DNA from: Hydrogenophilales bacterium 16-64-40
GTDB lineage: Bacteria; Pseudomonadota; Gammaproteobacteria; Burkholderiales; Thiobacillaceae
DNA: 64,000 nt
Direction: 5' to 3'
Assembly (NCBI GenBank): GCA_002256995.1
Contig: NCGX01000002.1
Span: forward strand, 167,508 to 231,507
The position numbers and the translations under genes were made by a program. Positions 15,664 through 25,230 of this stretch are shown piece by piece. Every line of letters starts with the position of its first letter. Position 1 is the stretch's first letter. The notes under the pieces were generated by a model. That model did no database searches and was not told where the DNA came from. It worked only from the letters and a program-made list of their open reading frames with translations.

Positions 15664-15790
15664 GTTTGTGCGGCGGCCCAAGTGGTGGGCATGACAACAA
15701 GACATGCTGCCGCGCGCAGGCTTTATACTTGGCGCGCGTTTTGCACACTGATATGGCTGATGCGGTTCATTTTCCTGACGACTGACATGT

Positions 15791-17167
15791 ATGCATTCCA
15801 TGCTTGAAATCCTGATACTCGCTGCGGGCAAGGGCACCCGCATGCGCTCCGACCTGCCCAAGGTGCTGCACAAGCTGGCGGGCAAGCCCCTGCTCGGGCA
15901 TGTGGTGGACACGGCCCACCAACTCGGCGCGGCGCAGGTTTGCGTGGTGTATGGGTTTGGTGGTGAGGCCGTGCCGCGGTCGATGGCTGACGACAAGCTG
16001 ACGTTTGTGCTTCAGGCCGAACAGCACGGCACCGGCCATGCGGTGAAACAGGCGCTGCCGCAGCTGGCAAACGACAGTGTGACGCTCGTGCTCTATGGCG
16101 ACGTGCCGCTGACCCATGCGGCCACCCTGCAGCCGCTGGTGGCGGCCGCGCAGGCGGGCAAGCTGGGGCTGCTGACGGTGAGTCTGGCGCAGCCCGACGG
16201 CTACGGCCGCATCGTGCGCGAAAATGGCAAGGTCACCTGCATCGTCGAGCATAAGGATGCGTCGCCCGCCGAGCGCGCCATTCGTGAAGTCAACACCGGC
16301 ATCCTGGCGGTCGCGACCCGTCAACTTAAACGTTGGATAGACGAGCTGAAAAACGAGAACGCGCAGGGCGAGTACTACCTCACCGACATCATCGCGCTGG
16401 CAGTGCGCGACGGGGTCGAGGTGGACACTTACCAGCCGGCATTCGAGTGGGAAGTGCTGGGCATCAACAGCAAGGCGCAGCTCGCCCAGCTCGAGCGCGT
16501 CCATCAGGGCGAGATCGCGCAGGCGCTGCTCGACGCCGGCGTGACCCTGATGGATCCAGCACGGCTCGACGTGCGCGGCACGCTGACGTGTGGGCGCGAC
16601 GTCGTCATCGACGTCAACTGCGTGTTCGAAGGCCGGGTTGAATTGGGCGATGACGTGCAAGTGGGCGCCAACTGCGTGCTGCGCAACGTGACCGTGGCGA
16701 CGGGCACGCGCATCGACGCCTTCACCCTGATCGACGATGCGGCCATCGGCGAAGCCAACCGGCTCGGGCCGTTCTCGCGCATCCGCCCCGGGACCACGCT
16801 GGCGCGACACGTGCATGTCGGCAACTTCGTCGAGATCAAGAACAGCCAGATCGACGACGGCTCCAAGATCAATCACCTGTCCTATGTCGGCGACACCACC
16901 ATGGGCAAGCAGGTCAACATCGGCGCCGGCACCATTACCTGCAATTACGATGGCGCCAACAAGCACCGCACGGTGATCGAGGACGACGTGTTCGTCGGCT
17001 CCGACACCCAGCTGGTGGCGCCGGTCACCGTCGGCCGCGGCGCCACCCTGGGCGCCGGCACCACGCTGACGAAAGATGCGCCCGCAGGCGAACTCACCCT
17101 GTCGCGGGCGAAACAGCTCACCCTCAACGGCTGGAAGCGGCCGGTCAAACAGAAAAAGGAAGGCTAA
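15791..17167 (+). CDS. glmU: Bifunctional N-acetylglucosamine-1-phosphate uridyltransferase / glucosamine-1-phosphate acetyltransferase
   Basis: GlmU makes UDP-GlcNAc for peptidoglycan and LPS: the C-terminal half acetylates GlcN-1-P and the N-terminal half adds UMP. The N-terminus has the nucleotidyltransferase motif LAAGKGTRM and [18 protein letters not shown]. The C-terminal left-handed beta-helix begins near residue 250 and holds the [16 protein letters not shown] and [17 protein letters not shown] active-site segments. The call uses the ATG at 15791 (458 residues); the ATG at 15800 would give 455, closer to family length. Neither has a clear ribosome binding site. It is 2 bases from glmS, so both steps of amino-sugar synthesis are co-transcribed. 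Confidence 0.96.
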   Translation: MHSMLEILILAAGKGTRMRSDLPKVLHKLAGKPLLGHVVDTAHQLGAAQVCVVYGFGGEAVPRSMADDKLTFVLQAEQHGTGHAVKQALPQLANDSVTLVLYGDVPLTHAATLQPLVAAAQAGKLGLLTVSLAQPDGYGRIVRENGKVTCIVEHKDASPAERAIREVNTGILAVATRQLKRWIDELKNENAQGEYYLTDIIALAVRDGVEVDTYQPAFEWEVLGINSKAQLAQLERVHQGEIAQALLDAGVTLMDPARLDVRGTLTCGRDVVIDVNCVFEGRVELGDDVQVGANCVLRNVTVATGTRIDAFTLIDDAAIGEANRLGPFSRIRPGTTLARHVHVGNFVEIKNSQIDDGSKINHLSYVGDTTMGKQVNIGAGTITCNYDGANKHRTVIEDDVFVGSDTQLVAPVTVGRGATLGAGTTLTKDAPAGELTLSRAKQLTLNGWKRPVKQKKEG

Positions 17168-17169
17168 TC

Positions 17170-18999
17170 ATGTGCGGCATTGTCGGCGCGGTTGCGCAAC
17201 GTAACGTCGTTCCCATTCTGCTCGAAGGACTGCGGCGCCTCGAATACCGCGGCTACGATTCGGCCGGGCTGGTCATCATCAACGGTGGTCTGCAGCGGGT
17301 GCGCAGCGTCGGCCGCGTCGCCGGGCTGGCGGAGGCGTGCGCGGCGCAGCAGGTGCACGGCAATCTCGGCATCGCGCACACGCGTTGGGCCACCCACGGT
17401 GCGCCGTCGGAGGCCAACGCGCATCCGCACGTCAGCGGCAGGCTGGCGGTCGTGCATAACGGCATCATCGAAAACCACGAGGCGCTGCGCACCCGGCTCA
17501 AGGCGGCCGGATTTGTCTTCACCTCGGAAACCGATACCGAGGTGATCGCCCACCTGGTCGAACTGTATTACCGCCAATCGAAAGATCTGCTCGCCGCCAC
17601 GCGCACGGCGGTGGCCGAGCTCGAAGGCGCCTACGCCATCGGGGTGGTGAGCGAAGACTCGCCCAATCGGTTGATCTGCGCGCGCAAGGGCAGTCCACTG
17701 CTGATCGGTCTGGGCATCGAGGAAAACTTCATTGCCTCCGACGTCTCGGCCCTGCTGCCGGTGACCCAGCGCGTGATGTACCTGGAAGAGGGCGACGTCG
17801 CCGACATCGGCCTGTTGGCGGTGTCGGTATACGACGCCGCGGGCAATCCGGTCGACCGCAGCGTGCACATTTCCGAGTTGTCAGCCGACATGGCCGAGCT
17901 CGGCAATTACCGCCATTTCATGCAGAAGGAAATCCACGAGCAGCCGCGCGCGCTGACCGATACGCTGCTGATCGCGGTGGCGCAGGAGCATGTTCAGCCC
18001 GAATGGTTCGGCTTCGACGCTGCCGCGGTGCTGGGCAAGGTGAACGCGGTGACCTTCCTCGCCTGCGGCACCAGCTACCATGCGGCGAAAGTGGCCACGT
18101 ACTGGCTGGAAGCGATCGCGGGCATTCCGGCACGCGCCGAAATCGCCAGCGAATACCGCTACCGCACCTCGGTGCCCAACCCCGACGCGCTCATCGTCAC
18201 CATCTCGCAGTCGGGCGAGACGGCCGACACGCTGGCGGCGCTGAACCACGCCAAGGCGCTGGGCCAGGACAAGACGCTGACCATCTGCAACGTGCCGGAG
18301 TCGGCGCTCACCCGCGCCTCGCGCCTCAAATTCCTCACCCGCGCCGGGCCGGAAATCGGCGTCGCCTCGACCAAGGCCTTCACTACCCAACTCGCCGGCC
18401 TGTTCCTGCTGACGCTGGTGCTGGCCAAGCTGCGCGGGCGGCTCACCGCGGAGCAGGAAACCGCGTATCTGGCCGAACTGCGCAGCCTGCCGAGCAAGAC
18501 GCAGCAGGTGCTGGCGCTGGAGCCGCAGGTCGAGGCCTGGTCGCAGCGCTTCGCCAACAAGCATCATGCGCTGTTCCTCGGGCGCGGCGTGCATTACCCG
18601 ATCGCGCTCGAAGGCGCGCTGAAGCTGAAAGAGATTTCCTACATCCACGCCGAGGCCTATCCGGCGGGCGAGCTCAAGCACGGCCCGCTGGCGCTGGTGG
18701 ACGAGGACATGCCCGTCATCACGATCGCACCGAACGATCAGTTGATCGAAAAGCTGAAGTCGAACATGCAGGAAGTACGCGCGCGCGGCGGCGAGCTGTA
18801 CGTGTTCGCCGACGGCGACGTGCACATCGAGGAATCGACGTTCGTGCACGTCATCAAGCTGCCCGGCGGCAGCAACGGCGCGCTGTCACCGATCCTGCAC
18901 ACCGTGACGCTGCAGATGCTGTCGTATCACGCCGCCCTGCAAAAAGGGACCGACGTCGACAAACCCCGAAATCTGGCCAAGTCGGTCACGGTTGAGTGA
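17170..18999 (+). CDS. glmS: Glutamine-fructose-6-phosphate aminotransferase (isomerizing)
   Basis: The 609-residue product begins MCGIVGAV, where Cys2 becomes the catalytic N-terminal nucleophile after Met removal. It has the glutaminase motif [13 protein letters not shown], two SIS isomerase domains (ACGTSYHA and SQSGETADT in the first) and the C-terminal [11 protein letters not shown]. It forms glucosamine-6-phosphate from fructose-6-phosphate and glutamine, committing carbon to the cell wall. It is cotranscribed with glmU. No glmS ribozyme is seen, as expected outside Firmicutes. Confidence 0.98.
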   Translation: MCGIVGAVAQRNVVPILLEGLRRLEYRGYDSAGLVIINGGLQRVRSVGRVAGLAEACAAQQVHGNLGIAHTRWATHGAPSEANAHPHVSGRLAVVHNGIIENHEALRTRLKAAGFVFTSETDTEVIAHLVELYYRQSKDLLAATRTAVAELEGAYAIGVVSEDSPNRLICARKGSPLLIGLGIEENFIASDVSALLPVTQRVMYLEEGDVADIGLLAVSVYDAAGNPVDRSVHISELSADMAELGNYRHFMQKEIHEQPRALTDTLLIAVAQEHVQPEWFGFDAAAVLGKVNAVTFLACGTSYHAAKVATYWLEAIAGIPARAEIASEYRYRTSVPNPDALIVTISQSGETADTLAALNHAKALGQDKTLTICNVPESALTRASRLKFLTRAGPEIGVASTKAFTTQLAGLFLLTLVLAKLRGRLTAEQETAYLAELRSLPSKTQQVLALEPQVEAWSQRFANKHHALFLGRGVHYPIALEGALKLKEISYIHAEAYPAGELKHGPLALVDEDMPVITIAPNDQLIEKLKSNMQEVRARGGELYVFADGDVHIEESTFVHVIKLPGGSNGALSPILHTVTLQMLSYHAALQKGTDVDKPRNLAKSVTVE

Positions 19000-19072
19000 T
19001 TTAGACGATTTCGGGGTTAGCGGCGGCGTCTGCGTTTCGATGCAGACTCATAAGCTTGATATGCAACTGTGT

Positions 19073-20416
19073 CTAGGAAACCAGGGGCGATCCACGTTTC
19101 GCTCTCGGCAATGTCAAACTCGCCTCCAATCCGCCCGTGGGGCGCTGTACCAGAGCGAGCGATCCCCCGCAGCGCTCGGTAACGGCAACAACGATAGCGA
19201 GCCCAAGCCCGCTGCCCCGGCCCGCGTCGCGCCGCCAGAAACGTTGCGTGACCCGGGTCAGTTCAGCCGGGGTGAGCCCCGGTCCGCTGTCGCACACGCG
19301 GAAACAGACGGTATCGTGCGCGGATTGAATCTTCAGTTCGACGCTGTGGTGTGCCGGCGCGTGACGCAGCGCGTTGTCGAGCAGGTTGCGCAGCGCGGTG
19401 ACGGCCAGCGCCTGCGGCAGCGCCAGTTCGACCGGGGGGTCGTCGCTTTCGAGCACGACGCGCTCGGGCGCATCGGGCGCTGCATCGCGCATGGCCAGAC
19501 AGGCGACTTCGTCGGTATACGTGCGCTGCGACTCGTCCCAGGAAAAGGGCCCTTCCACCTGCGCCAGCGTCAGCAGTTGCTGCAAGGTGTACTGCAGCCG
19601 CGACGCGCCTTCTTCCGCGTAATCCAGTGCCGTCTCGGCGTCCTTGCCGTGGGTGATGCGGGCCACTTGCAAGTGGGTTTTGAGCGCAGTGAGCGGCGTG
19701 CGCAATTCATGCGCGGCATCGCTGGTAAAGCGGCGTTCGCGGCTGATGGTCACGCGCATCCGCTCCAGCAACTGGTTGAGCGTTCCGACCAGCGGCTGCA
19801 ACTCGCGCGGCATCGGCGCATCGGGGATCGGCGTCAGCGCATCCGGCGCGCGGCGCGCGAGCGCCTGGCGCAGGCGTTCCAGCGGCACCAGACCGCTTCT
19901 GACCCCGATCCACAGCATCATCAGGCTACCGATCAGGGCGACCACGAACGGCACGATCGCGGCCGCCATCACGTCGCGCAGCAAGGTGTTGCGCTCGGCC
20001 AGGCGATCCGCCGTGGTGATGCGCAAACCGTGCGCTTCAACGGTGTAGCTGCGCCAGCGCTCGCCGTCGATTTCGCGCTCGGCAAAACCGGGCGTGGTCG
20101 TTGCGATGGCGGCGGACGTTGCGCCCGGGGTGCGCGCGAGCACCTCGCCTCGCAGCGAGCTGACCTGGCAGGCAAGTCCTTTTGCCGTCGCCGGTACGGT
20201 CAGCGTGGAGGCGCCGGCTGTCCCGCTGCGCGTGTCCCACGCGGCAGGGTTCTGCGAGATCAGCCCGGCCACCATGCGCGCCGACATCGCGAGACGCTGA
20301 TCCAGCGTGCGGCGCATTTCATCGTCCAGATCGCGCAGCATCCAGACCGCGACCCCGCCCCACAGCAGACTCAGCGATACGCCGATCATCAGCAGCAAGC
20401 GTAATCGCAGGCTCAT
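19073..20416 (-). CDS. Sensor histidine kinase, QseC/PmrB-like
   Basis: The 447-residue inner-membrane kinase has a first membrane helix at 6-26 and a periplasmic sensor of about 125 residues. A second helix lies at about 150-172, followed by a short HAMP-like linker, HisKA with the phospho-acceptor His236 in TSDAAHELRTPL, and an HATPase domain with N-box LRNLLDNALRH and G-box GRGSGLGLAIV. Its start overlaps the end of the adjacent response-regulator gene by 4 bases, so they are one operon. It faces away from dsbD and converges on glmS. The signal is unknown; the family senses small molecules, cations or quinone redox state. Confidence 0.9.
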   Translation of the reverse strand: MSLRLRLLLMIGVSLSLLWGGVAVWMLRDLDDEMRRTLDQRLAMSARMVAGLISQNPAAWDTRSGTAGASTLTVPATAKGLACQVSSLRGEVLARTPGATSAAIATTTPGFAEREIDGERWRSYTVEAHGLRITTADRLAERNTLLRDVMAAAIVPFVVALIGSLMMLWIGVRSGLVPLERLRQALARRAPDALTPIPDAPMPRELQPLVGTLNQLLERMRVTISRERRFTSDAAHELRTPLTALKTHLQVARITHGKDAETALDYAEEGASRLQYTLQQLLTLAQVEGPFSWDESQRTYTDEVACLAMRDAAPDAPERVVLESDDPPVELALPQALAVTALRNLLDNALRHAPAHHSVELKIQSAHDTVCFRVCDSGPGLTPAELTRVTQRFWRRDAGRGSGLGLAIVVAVTERCGGSLALVQRPTGGLEASLTLPRAKRGSPLVS

Positions 20417-21078
20417 GCGTCCCCCATGTTGAAACGGTAGCCGACCCCGCGCACGGTCTCGATCAGGTCGGCGCCGAGCTTGCGCCGCAGATGATGGATA
20501 TGCACATTGAGCGCATTGCTCTCGATCTCCTCGCTGAAACCGTACAGGCTGTCCTTGAGCTGGTCGACGCTGAGGATGCGCCCGCGCGCATGCAGCAACG
20601 CGCCCAGCAACGCCAGTTCGCGCCGCGACAACACCACCGGGCGGCCATGCAGGGAAACCTCGCCGCGCTCCGGGTCGAGGCGCAGCGCGCCCTGCTCGAT
20701 GGTCGCCACGCTGCGCCCGGCGGCGCGGCGCAGCAGCGCGTGAAGACGCGCGACCAGTTCGTCGAGATCGAAAGGCTTGAGCAGATAGTCGTCCGCCCCG
20801 GCACGCAGCCCGGCGACGCGATCTTCCACCGCGTCACGTGCGGTCAGCACCAGCACCGGCAGGGCCATGTCATCCGCGCGCCAGCGCTGCAGCAGACTCA
20901 TGCCATCCTCGTCGGGCAGACCGAGATCGAGAATCACCACGTCACAATGCACTGCCGACAGCGTGGTCTCGGCCTGCGCTGCGGTTTTCACACCGTCCAC
21001 TGTCAGGCCGCGCGCACGCAGGCCGGCCTGGATGCCGTGGGCAATCAGATCATCATCTTCAACCAGCAGTACCCGCAT
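20413..21078 (-). CDS. OmpR-family response regulator, QseB/PmrA-like
   Basis: The 221-residue protein has a receiver domain with acidic pocket EDD (7-9), phospho-acceptor Asp51 in VVILDLGLPDEDG and Lys101 (LLKPFD). A winged-helix DNA-binding domain follows, ending in HIHHLRRKLGADLIETVRGVGYRFN. It is the first gene of the two-gene operon with the kinase at 19073 and is transcribed divergently from dsbD (109-base gap). It may therefore control the redox cluster, although no clear operator repeat was found in the gap. Confidence 0.92.
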   Translation of the reverse strand: MRVLLVEDDDLIAHGIQAGLRARGLTVDGVKTAAQAETTLSAVHCDVVILDLGLPDEDGMSLLQRWRADDMALPVLVLTARDAVEDRVAGLRAGADDYLLKPFDLDELVARLHALLRRAAGRSVATIEQGALRLDPERGEVSLHGRPVVLSRRELALLGALLHARGRILSVDQLKDSLYGFSEEIESNALNVHIHHLRRKLGADLIETVRGVGYRFNMGDA

Positions 21079-21187
21079 AAATTGTTTTCTGTGCCTGGCA
21101 CGATTTAGTCGGTTGAGAATAGCATCGTTAATGCAGCCTTAATCAAGCCTCGCAAAGATGCGCGCTCACATTGATTTGGAGGCGCTC

Positions 21188-22972
21188 ATGCTGCGATCGT
21201 TCTGGTCGATTATCGTCCTTACCCTGTTGTGGGTGCCGCCGGTCCATGCCCAGGAAGATTTTCTGCCGGTGGAGCAGGCATTTCGTCTCAGCGTCAGCCA
21301 GGACGGTGACGGTCAGGTACGCCTGAACTGGAAGATCAGCGAAGGCTACTACCTGTATCGCAAGCAGGTGAAGGTCGAAGGTGACCCGACCGGCAGCGTG
21401 CAACAGGTCGCGATGCCTGCCGGCACCATCAAGAACGATGAGTTCTTTGGCGCATCCGAGGTTTATCACGATAAGTTGGCCGTTTTGGTTAAGGCACCTG
21501 CTGCTCAGGCGCTGAACGTCAGCTGGCAGGGCTGCGCCGACGCGGGAATATGCTACCCGCCGCAAACCCTGCGCGTGACGCTGACCGATGTCGCCGCCAC
21601 GCCCGACGCTGCATCGGGCGCGTCCGCAGGCGATGCAAAGCTGGCCCTTAACGGCGTACTCGGCGCCGACCAGGATCTGGCCGACCGCTTGTCGCGCACC
21701 AATCTGGGCTGGATGCTGGCGGTGTTCTTCGGCCTGGGCTTGCTGATGACCTTCACCCCCTGCGTGCTGCCGATGCTGCCGATTCTTTCCAGCCTGATCG
21801 CGGGCAGCGGGGCCAGCCCTCGACGCGGTTTTATCCTTTCGCTGGCTTTCGTGCTGCCGATGGCGCTGACCTATGCCGGGGTGGGCGCTGCGGCCGCGCT
21901 GGCCGGCGCCAATCTGCAGGCGACACTGCAAAACCCCTGGGTGCTCGGCACGTTCGGCCTGATGTTCGTCGCGCTGGCGCTGGCCATGTTCGGATTTTAC
22001 GAATTGCAGTTGCCGGCGGTGCTGCGCAACCGCCTGAACCACGCAAGCCAGGGCCAGCGCGGCGGCACGGTTGGCGGCGCCGCAACCATGGGCGTGCTGT
22101 CGGCGCTGCTGGTCGGGCCCTGCATGACCGCGCCGCTGGCGGGTGCGCTGCTCTATATCGGCAATACCGGCAACGTGCTGACCGGCAGTCTGGCCCTGTT
22201 TGCCATGGGACTGGGCATGGGCGCGCCGCTGGTGCTGGTGGGGACGCTCGGCGCCCGCCTGTTGCCGCGTCCCGGCGACTGGATGAACCGGGTCAAGGTG
22301 CTGTTCGGTTTTATTCTGCTCGGCACCGCGATTGTGTTCGTGTCGCGGGTGTTGCCGGCCGCGCTGACGCTGGGCTTGTGGGGCGCCTGGTTGCTGGCCA
22401 TCGCCCTCAGCCTGTTGATGCTGGTTCAACAGCTCGGCTGTCCGAAAGGCCGCTTGGTGTCGCGCTATCTCGCGCTGCTGCTTGGCCTGTGGGGTGGGGC
22501 GATGGTGCTCGGCGCGGCCGGCGGCGCACGCGACCCGCTGCAGCCGCTGGCCTTTGTGACGGCCTCCGCTGCGCCCGCGCAAACCGCCCTCGCGAATGAT
22601 TTCATGGCCCGCTTCGTTCCGGTCAAGACCGGGCAGGCGCTCGCCGCCCGGGTCGCCGAAGCCGGTCAGCGCGGTCAGTGGACGCTGGTGGATTTCTACG
22701 CCGACTGGTGCGTATCGTGCAAGGCGATCGAGCACGAAGTATTTGCCGACCCGCGCGTGCAGCAGGCGCTGGCCGACGTACAGCTGCTGCGTCCGGATGT
22801 CACCGCCAATGATGCGGACGACCAGGCCTTGATGCGCGCGCACCAGATTCTCGGCCCGCCGACGCTGCTGCTGATTGGCCCGGACGGCGAGGAACGTCGC
22901 GTCGAGCGCATCATCGGCGAACTCAGTGCGGACGCATTTCTCGCCCGTCTGGCACAGGCCAGGAAAGGCTGA
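21188..22972 (+). CDS. dsbD: Thiol:disulfide interchange protein DsbD
   Basis: I use the ATG at 21188, which follows GGAGG with correct spacing and gives the signal peptide MLRSFWSIIVLTLLWVPPVHA; the frame is open from an ATG at 21158. The 594-residue product has all three DsbD domains. The periplasmic alpha domain has the pair Cys116/Cys122 (GCADAGICYPP). The eight-helix beta domain has its cysteines in FTPCVLPM and GPCMTAPL. The C-terminal thioredoxin gamma domain has WCVSCK. It carries electrons from cytoplasmic thioredoxin to periplasmic proteins such as DsbC/DsbG and TlpA/CcmG types, two of which are encoded directly downstream. Confidence 0.95.
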   Translation: MLRSFWSIIVLTLLWVPPVHAQEDFLPVEQAFRLSVSQDGDGQVRLNWKISEGYYLYRKQVKVEGDPTGSVQQVAMPAGTIKNDEFFGASEVYHDKLAVLVKAPAAQALNVSWQGCADAGICYPPQTLRVTLTDVAATPDAASGASAGDAKLALNGVLGADQDLADRLSRTNLGWMLAVFFGLGLLMTFTPCVLPMLPILSSLIAGSGASPRRGFILSLAFVLPMALTYAGVGAAAALAGANLQATLQNPWVLGTFGLMFVALALAMFGFYELQLPAVLRNRLNHASQGQRGGTVGGAATMGVLSALLVGPCMTAPLAGALLYIGNTGNVLTGSLALFAMGLGMGAPLVLVGTLGARLLPRPGDWMNRVKVLFGFILLGTAIVFVSRVLPAALTLGLWGAWLLAIALSLLMLVQQLGCPKGRLVSRYLALLLGLWGGAMVLGAAGGARDPLQPLAFVTASAAPAQTALANDFMARFVPVKTGQALAARVAEAGQRGQWTLVDFYADWCVSCKAIEHEVFADPRVQQALADVQLLRPDVTANDADDQALMRAHQILGPPTLLLIGPDGEERRVERIIGELSADAFLARLAQARKG

Positions 22973-22974
22973 AC

Positions 22975-23802
22975 ATGCTGTCAGTGAATATTGGTCCCCT
23001 GGCGCTGCCCATCAGCGTACTGCTGTTGCTGGCCGCCGGGCTGGTCGCGGCGGGCGTGGGGCATCTGGTCGGGCGCCGCCAACAAATTGGCATCGTCAAC
23101 ACCATGAGCGACATGCTGCTCGCCGGGGTGCTGGCGGCGCGCCTCGCCTTTGTCGCGTTCTGGTTCGACACGTACCGCAGCGCACCGTTGTCGATGCTCG
23201 ATATCCGCGACGGCGGTTTCATGATTGGGCCCGGAATCGCGGCGGCACTGCTGGTCGCGCTCTGGCGCGGCTGGCGCCAGCCGGCCCTGCGCAAACCGCT
23301 GGGTGTGGGGCTGGCGGCAGGGGCGCTGGTGTGGGGCGCGCTGTTCGGCGCGCTGCGCATGACGGAGCCGCCGGCGTTGCCGACGCTTTCGTTGACGTCT
23401 CTTACCGGCGACCCGGTCAAGCTTGCTGCGCTGGCCGACGGCAAACCCCTGGTCGTCAATCTGTGGGCGAGCTGGTGCCCGCCGTGCCGGCGCGAAATGC
23501 CGGTGCTCGCCGCGGCGCAACAACGCGAAGCCGGGGTGAACTTCGTGTTCGTCAACCAGGGCGAGGACGGCGCGACGGCGCAGCGCTACCTCAGCGCGGG
23601 TCGGCTCGGTCTCGCTAACGTGCTGCTCGATCCCGGCGCCGCCCTCGGTCGCGAAGTCGGCTCGGGCGCGTTGCCCACCACCCTGTTCTACGACGCCAGC
23701 GGACGGCTGGTCGATACCCACCTGGGCGAGCTGTCGGCGGCTTCGCTGGCGAGCAAATTGAGCCCGTTGCGCGCGTCCGCCGCTGCGTCGGGCAAGGATT
23801 GA
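22975..23802 (+). CDS. Membrane-anchored TlpA-like thioredoxin with polytopic N-terminus
   Basis: The 275-residue product has about four hydrophobic segments in residues 1-128 (for example PISVLLLLAAGLVAAGVGHLV), resembling a truncated Lgt-like membrane region. A TlpA/ResA-type thioredoxin domain follows, with the active site WASWCPPCRRE (Cys168, Cys171) and the cis-Pro loop SGALPTTLFYD. The domain should face the periplasm. It starts 2 bases after dsbD, so DsbD is its likely reductant. The polytopic anchor distinguishes it from CcmG, which has a single helix. Its substrate is unknown; cytochrome maturation or sulfur enzymes are possible. Confidence 0.85.
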   Translation: MLSVNIGPLALPISVLLLLAAGLVAAGVGHLVGRRQQIGIVNTMSDMLLAGVLAARLAFVAFWFDTYRSAPLSMLDIRDGGFMIGPGIAAALLVALWRGWRQPALRKPLGVGLAAGALVWGALFGALRMTEPPALPTLSLTSLTGDPVKLAALADGKPLVVNLWASWCPPCRREMPVLAAAQQREAGVNFVFVNQGEDGATAQRYLSAGRLGLANVLLDPGAALGREVGSGALPTTLFYDASGRLVDTHLGELSAASLASKLSPLRASAAASGKD

Positions 23803-23807
23803 GACGC

Positions 23808-24290
23808 GTGAGCAAAAATCCCCAGGCATTCATTGCGGCGATGCCGGGCGCGATCCGGCGCGGCTGGCGTGGGCTGTCGGCACGCAAACGGACCTTCCTG
23901 GCGCTGGCGTTTTGGGTGCTGGCATGGCAGGGGGTGCAGGGCGGTCTGCGCCTGATGGAACGGCCGGCGCTGTCCGGCATGCCGATGACGCTGCTGTCCG
24001 GCGAATCGACCACCCTCGCCGCGCTGGCCGACGGCAAGCCCCTGGTCGTCAACCTGTGGGCGAGCTGGTGCCCGCCCTGCCGGCCCATTCAGCGTTACCT
24101 GTCCGCCAGCCGGCTCGATCTGGCGAATGTCATTCTCGATCGCGACACCCGGCTCGGTTTCGTCGCCGGCTCGGGCACCTTGCCCCTCACCCTGTTCTAC
24201 GACGCCGGCGGACGCCTGGTCGCCACCCACCTGGGTGCGCTGTCGGCGGCGTCGCTGGCGAGCAAATTAAACCCGTTGCGCGCGCACTGA
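23808..24290 (+). CDS. Shortened TlpA-like duplicate with internal deletion
   Basis: This is a partial copy of the preceding gene. The stretch ALADGKPLVVNLWASWCPPCR and the end LSAASLASKLNPLR are nearly identical in protein and DNA. After WCPPCR, about 28 residues present in the parent (from REMPVLAA to GEDGATA) are missing, and the text resumes at QRYLSASRLDLANVILD. That removes the first helix after the active site and the next strand of the thioredoxin fold. The N-terminus instead has one helix (FLALAFWVLAWQGVQGGL). The GTG at 23808 gives 160 residues; a TTG at 23799 is possible. The frame is intact and the CPPC motif kept, so it may be functional or a young decaying copy. Confidence 0.7.
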   Translation: MSKNPQAFIAAMPGAIRRGWRGLSARKRTFLALAFWVLAWQGVQGGLRLMERPALSGMPMTLLSGESTTLAALADGKPLVVNLWASWCPPCRPIQRYLSASRLDLANVILDRDTRLGFVAGSGTLPLTLFYDAGGRLVATHLGALSAASLASKLNPLRAH

Positions 24291-24322
24291 TTTCTCACTT
24301 CAACGTAAAGGAACGAAACACC

Positions 24323-25093
24323 ATGATTAAAAAACCCTCCCTCCTGTTTGCCGCCTGCCTGGCCGTGCTCGGCGCCCTGCCCCTGAATGCCCAGGCCAAA
24401 GACTGGCCGGCGCCGATCAAGGCGATCGAAGCCCAGGGGGTCGAGGTGATCGGCACGTTCAAGGCGCCCGGCGGGCTGACCGGCTATGCCGGCGTGATCG
24501 AGATGCAGCCGATCGCCATCTACCTGACTGCCGACGGCAAGCAGGCGATTGTCGGCTCCATGATCGACGCGAAAGGCAACAACCTGAGCCAGAAATCGCT
24601 GGAGAAGCTGGTCAGCAAACCGATGACCGACCGGGCCTGGAAGCAGCTTGAGCAAAGTACCTGGATAGCCGACGGCAAAAACAATGCGCCGCGCGTCATC
24701 TACACCTTCACCGACCCCAACTGCCCTTACTGCAACAAGTTCTGGAATGACGCCCGGCCCTGGGTCACGTCCGGCAAAGTGCAGTTGCGCCACGTCATGG
24801 TCGCCATCCTCGGACCCACCAGCCCCGGCAAAGCGGCAGCCATCCTCGCGGCCAAGGATCCGCAAGCGGCCCTGACCCAGCACGAACAGCAACATGCCAC
24901 GGGCGGCGTCAAACCGCTGGGCCAGGTGCCCGAGAAAATCGGCACGCAGCTCGACGCCAACCAGAAACTGATGCAGCAACTCGGCTCCTCGGCCACCCCC
25001 ACCATCTTCTACAAGGACGCCAGCGGCAAGCTGCAAAAGATGCAGGGCGCGCCCTCGGGCGAGATGCTGGCCAAGATTCTCGGCCCGCGCTGA
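24323..25093 (+). CDS. dsbG: Thiol:disulfide interchange protein DsbG
   Basis: I start at the ATG at 24323, with AAAGGA upstream and a good signal peptide ending LNAQA (residue 25). The 256-residue product has the DsbC/DsbG dimerisation domain at about 28-100, then the thioredoxin-like domain with FTDPNCPYCNKFW (Cys134, Cys137). The Thr in TDPNCPYC and the SATPTIFYKD loop agree with DsbG rather than DsbC. It protects single periplasmic cysteines from over-oxidation and is kept reduced by DsbD, encoded upstream. A longer open frame to 23912 is a reading artefact across the previous gene. Confidence 0.9.
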   Translation: MIKKPSLLFAACLAVLGALPLNAQAKDWPAPIKAIEAQGVEVIGTFKAPGGLTGYAGVIEMQPIAIYLTADGKQAIVGSMIDAKGNNLSQKSLEKLVSKPMTDRAWKQLEQSTWIADGKNNAPRVIYTFTDPNCPYCNKFWNDARPWVTSGKVQLRHVMVAILGPTSPGKAAAILAAKDPQAALTQHEQQHATGGVKPLGQVPEKIGTQLDANQKLMQQLGSSATPTIFYKDASGKLQKMQGAPSGEMLAKILGPR

Positions 25094-25107
25094 GCCTGAC
25101 AGGTTGA

Positions 25108-25124
25108 GTGACCAAACTGGTCAC
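25108..25124. promoter_or_regulatory. Palindrome after dsbG
   Basis: GTGACCA and TGGTCAC form a perfect 7-bp inverted repeat separated by AAC, 14 bases after the dsbG stop. No T-run follows. It could be a weak terminator or an operator for the DsrE-like gene that begins at 25231. Confidence 0.5.
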
Positions 25125-25230
25125 CCACCGTCCTGCCCCCCTTCGCAACACGAATGGATGGGCGACCGCAAACGACTGCCACAGCGTTTCGTGGCGGCAT
25201 ACGAAAAACCTGAACTAAAGGAAAGATGTG

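Noticed and set aside
18992-20404. Open frame of 470 codons on the plus strand opposite the QseC-like kinase
   Set aside because: The minus-strand frame has all kinase motifs; the plus frame has none and starts inside glmS.
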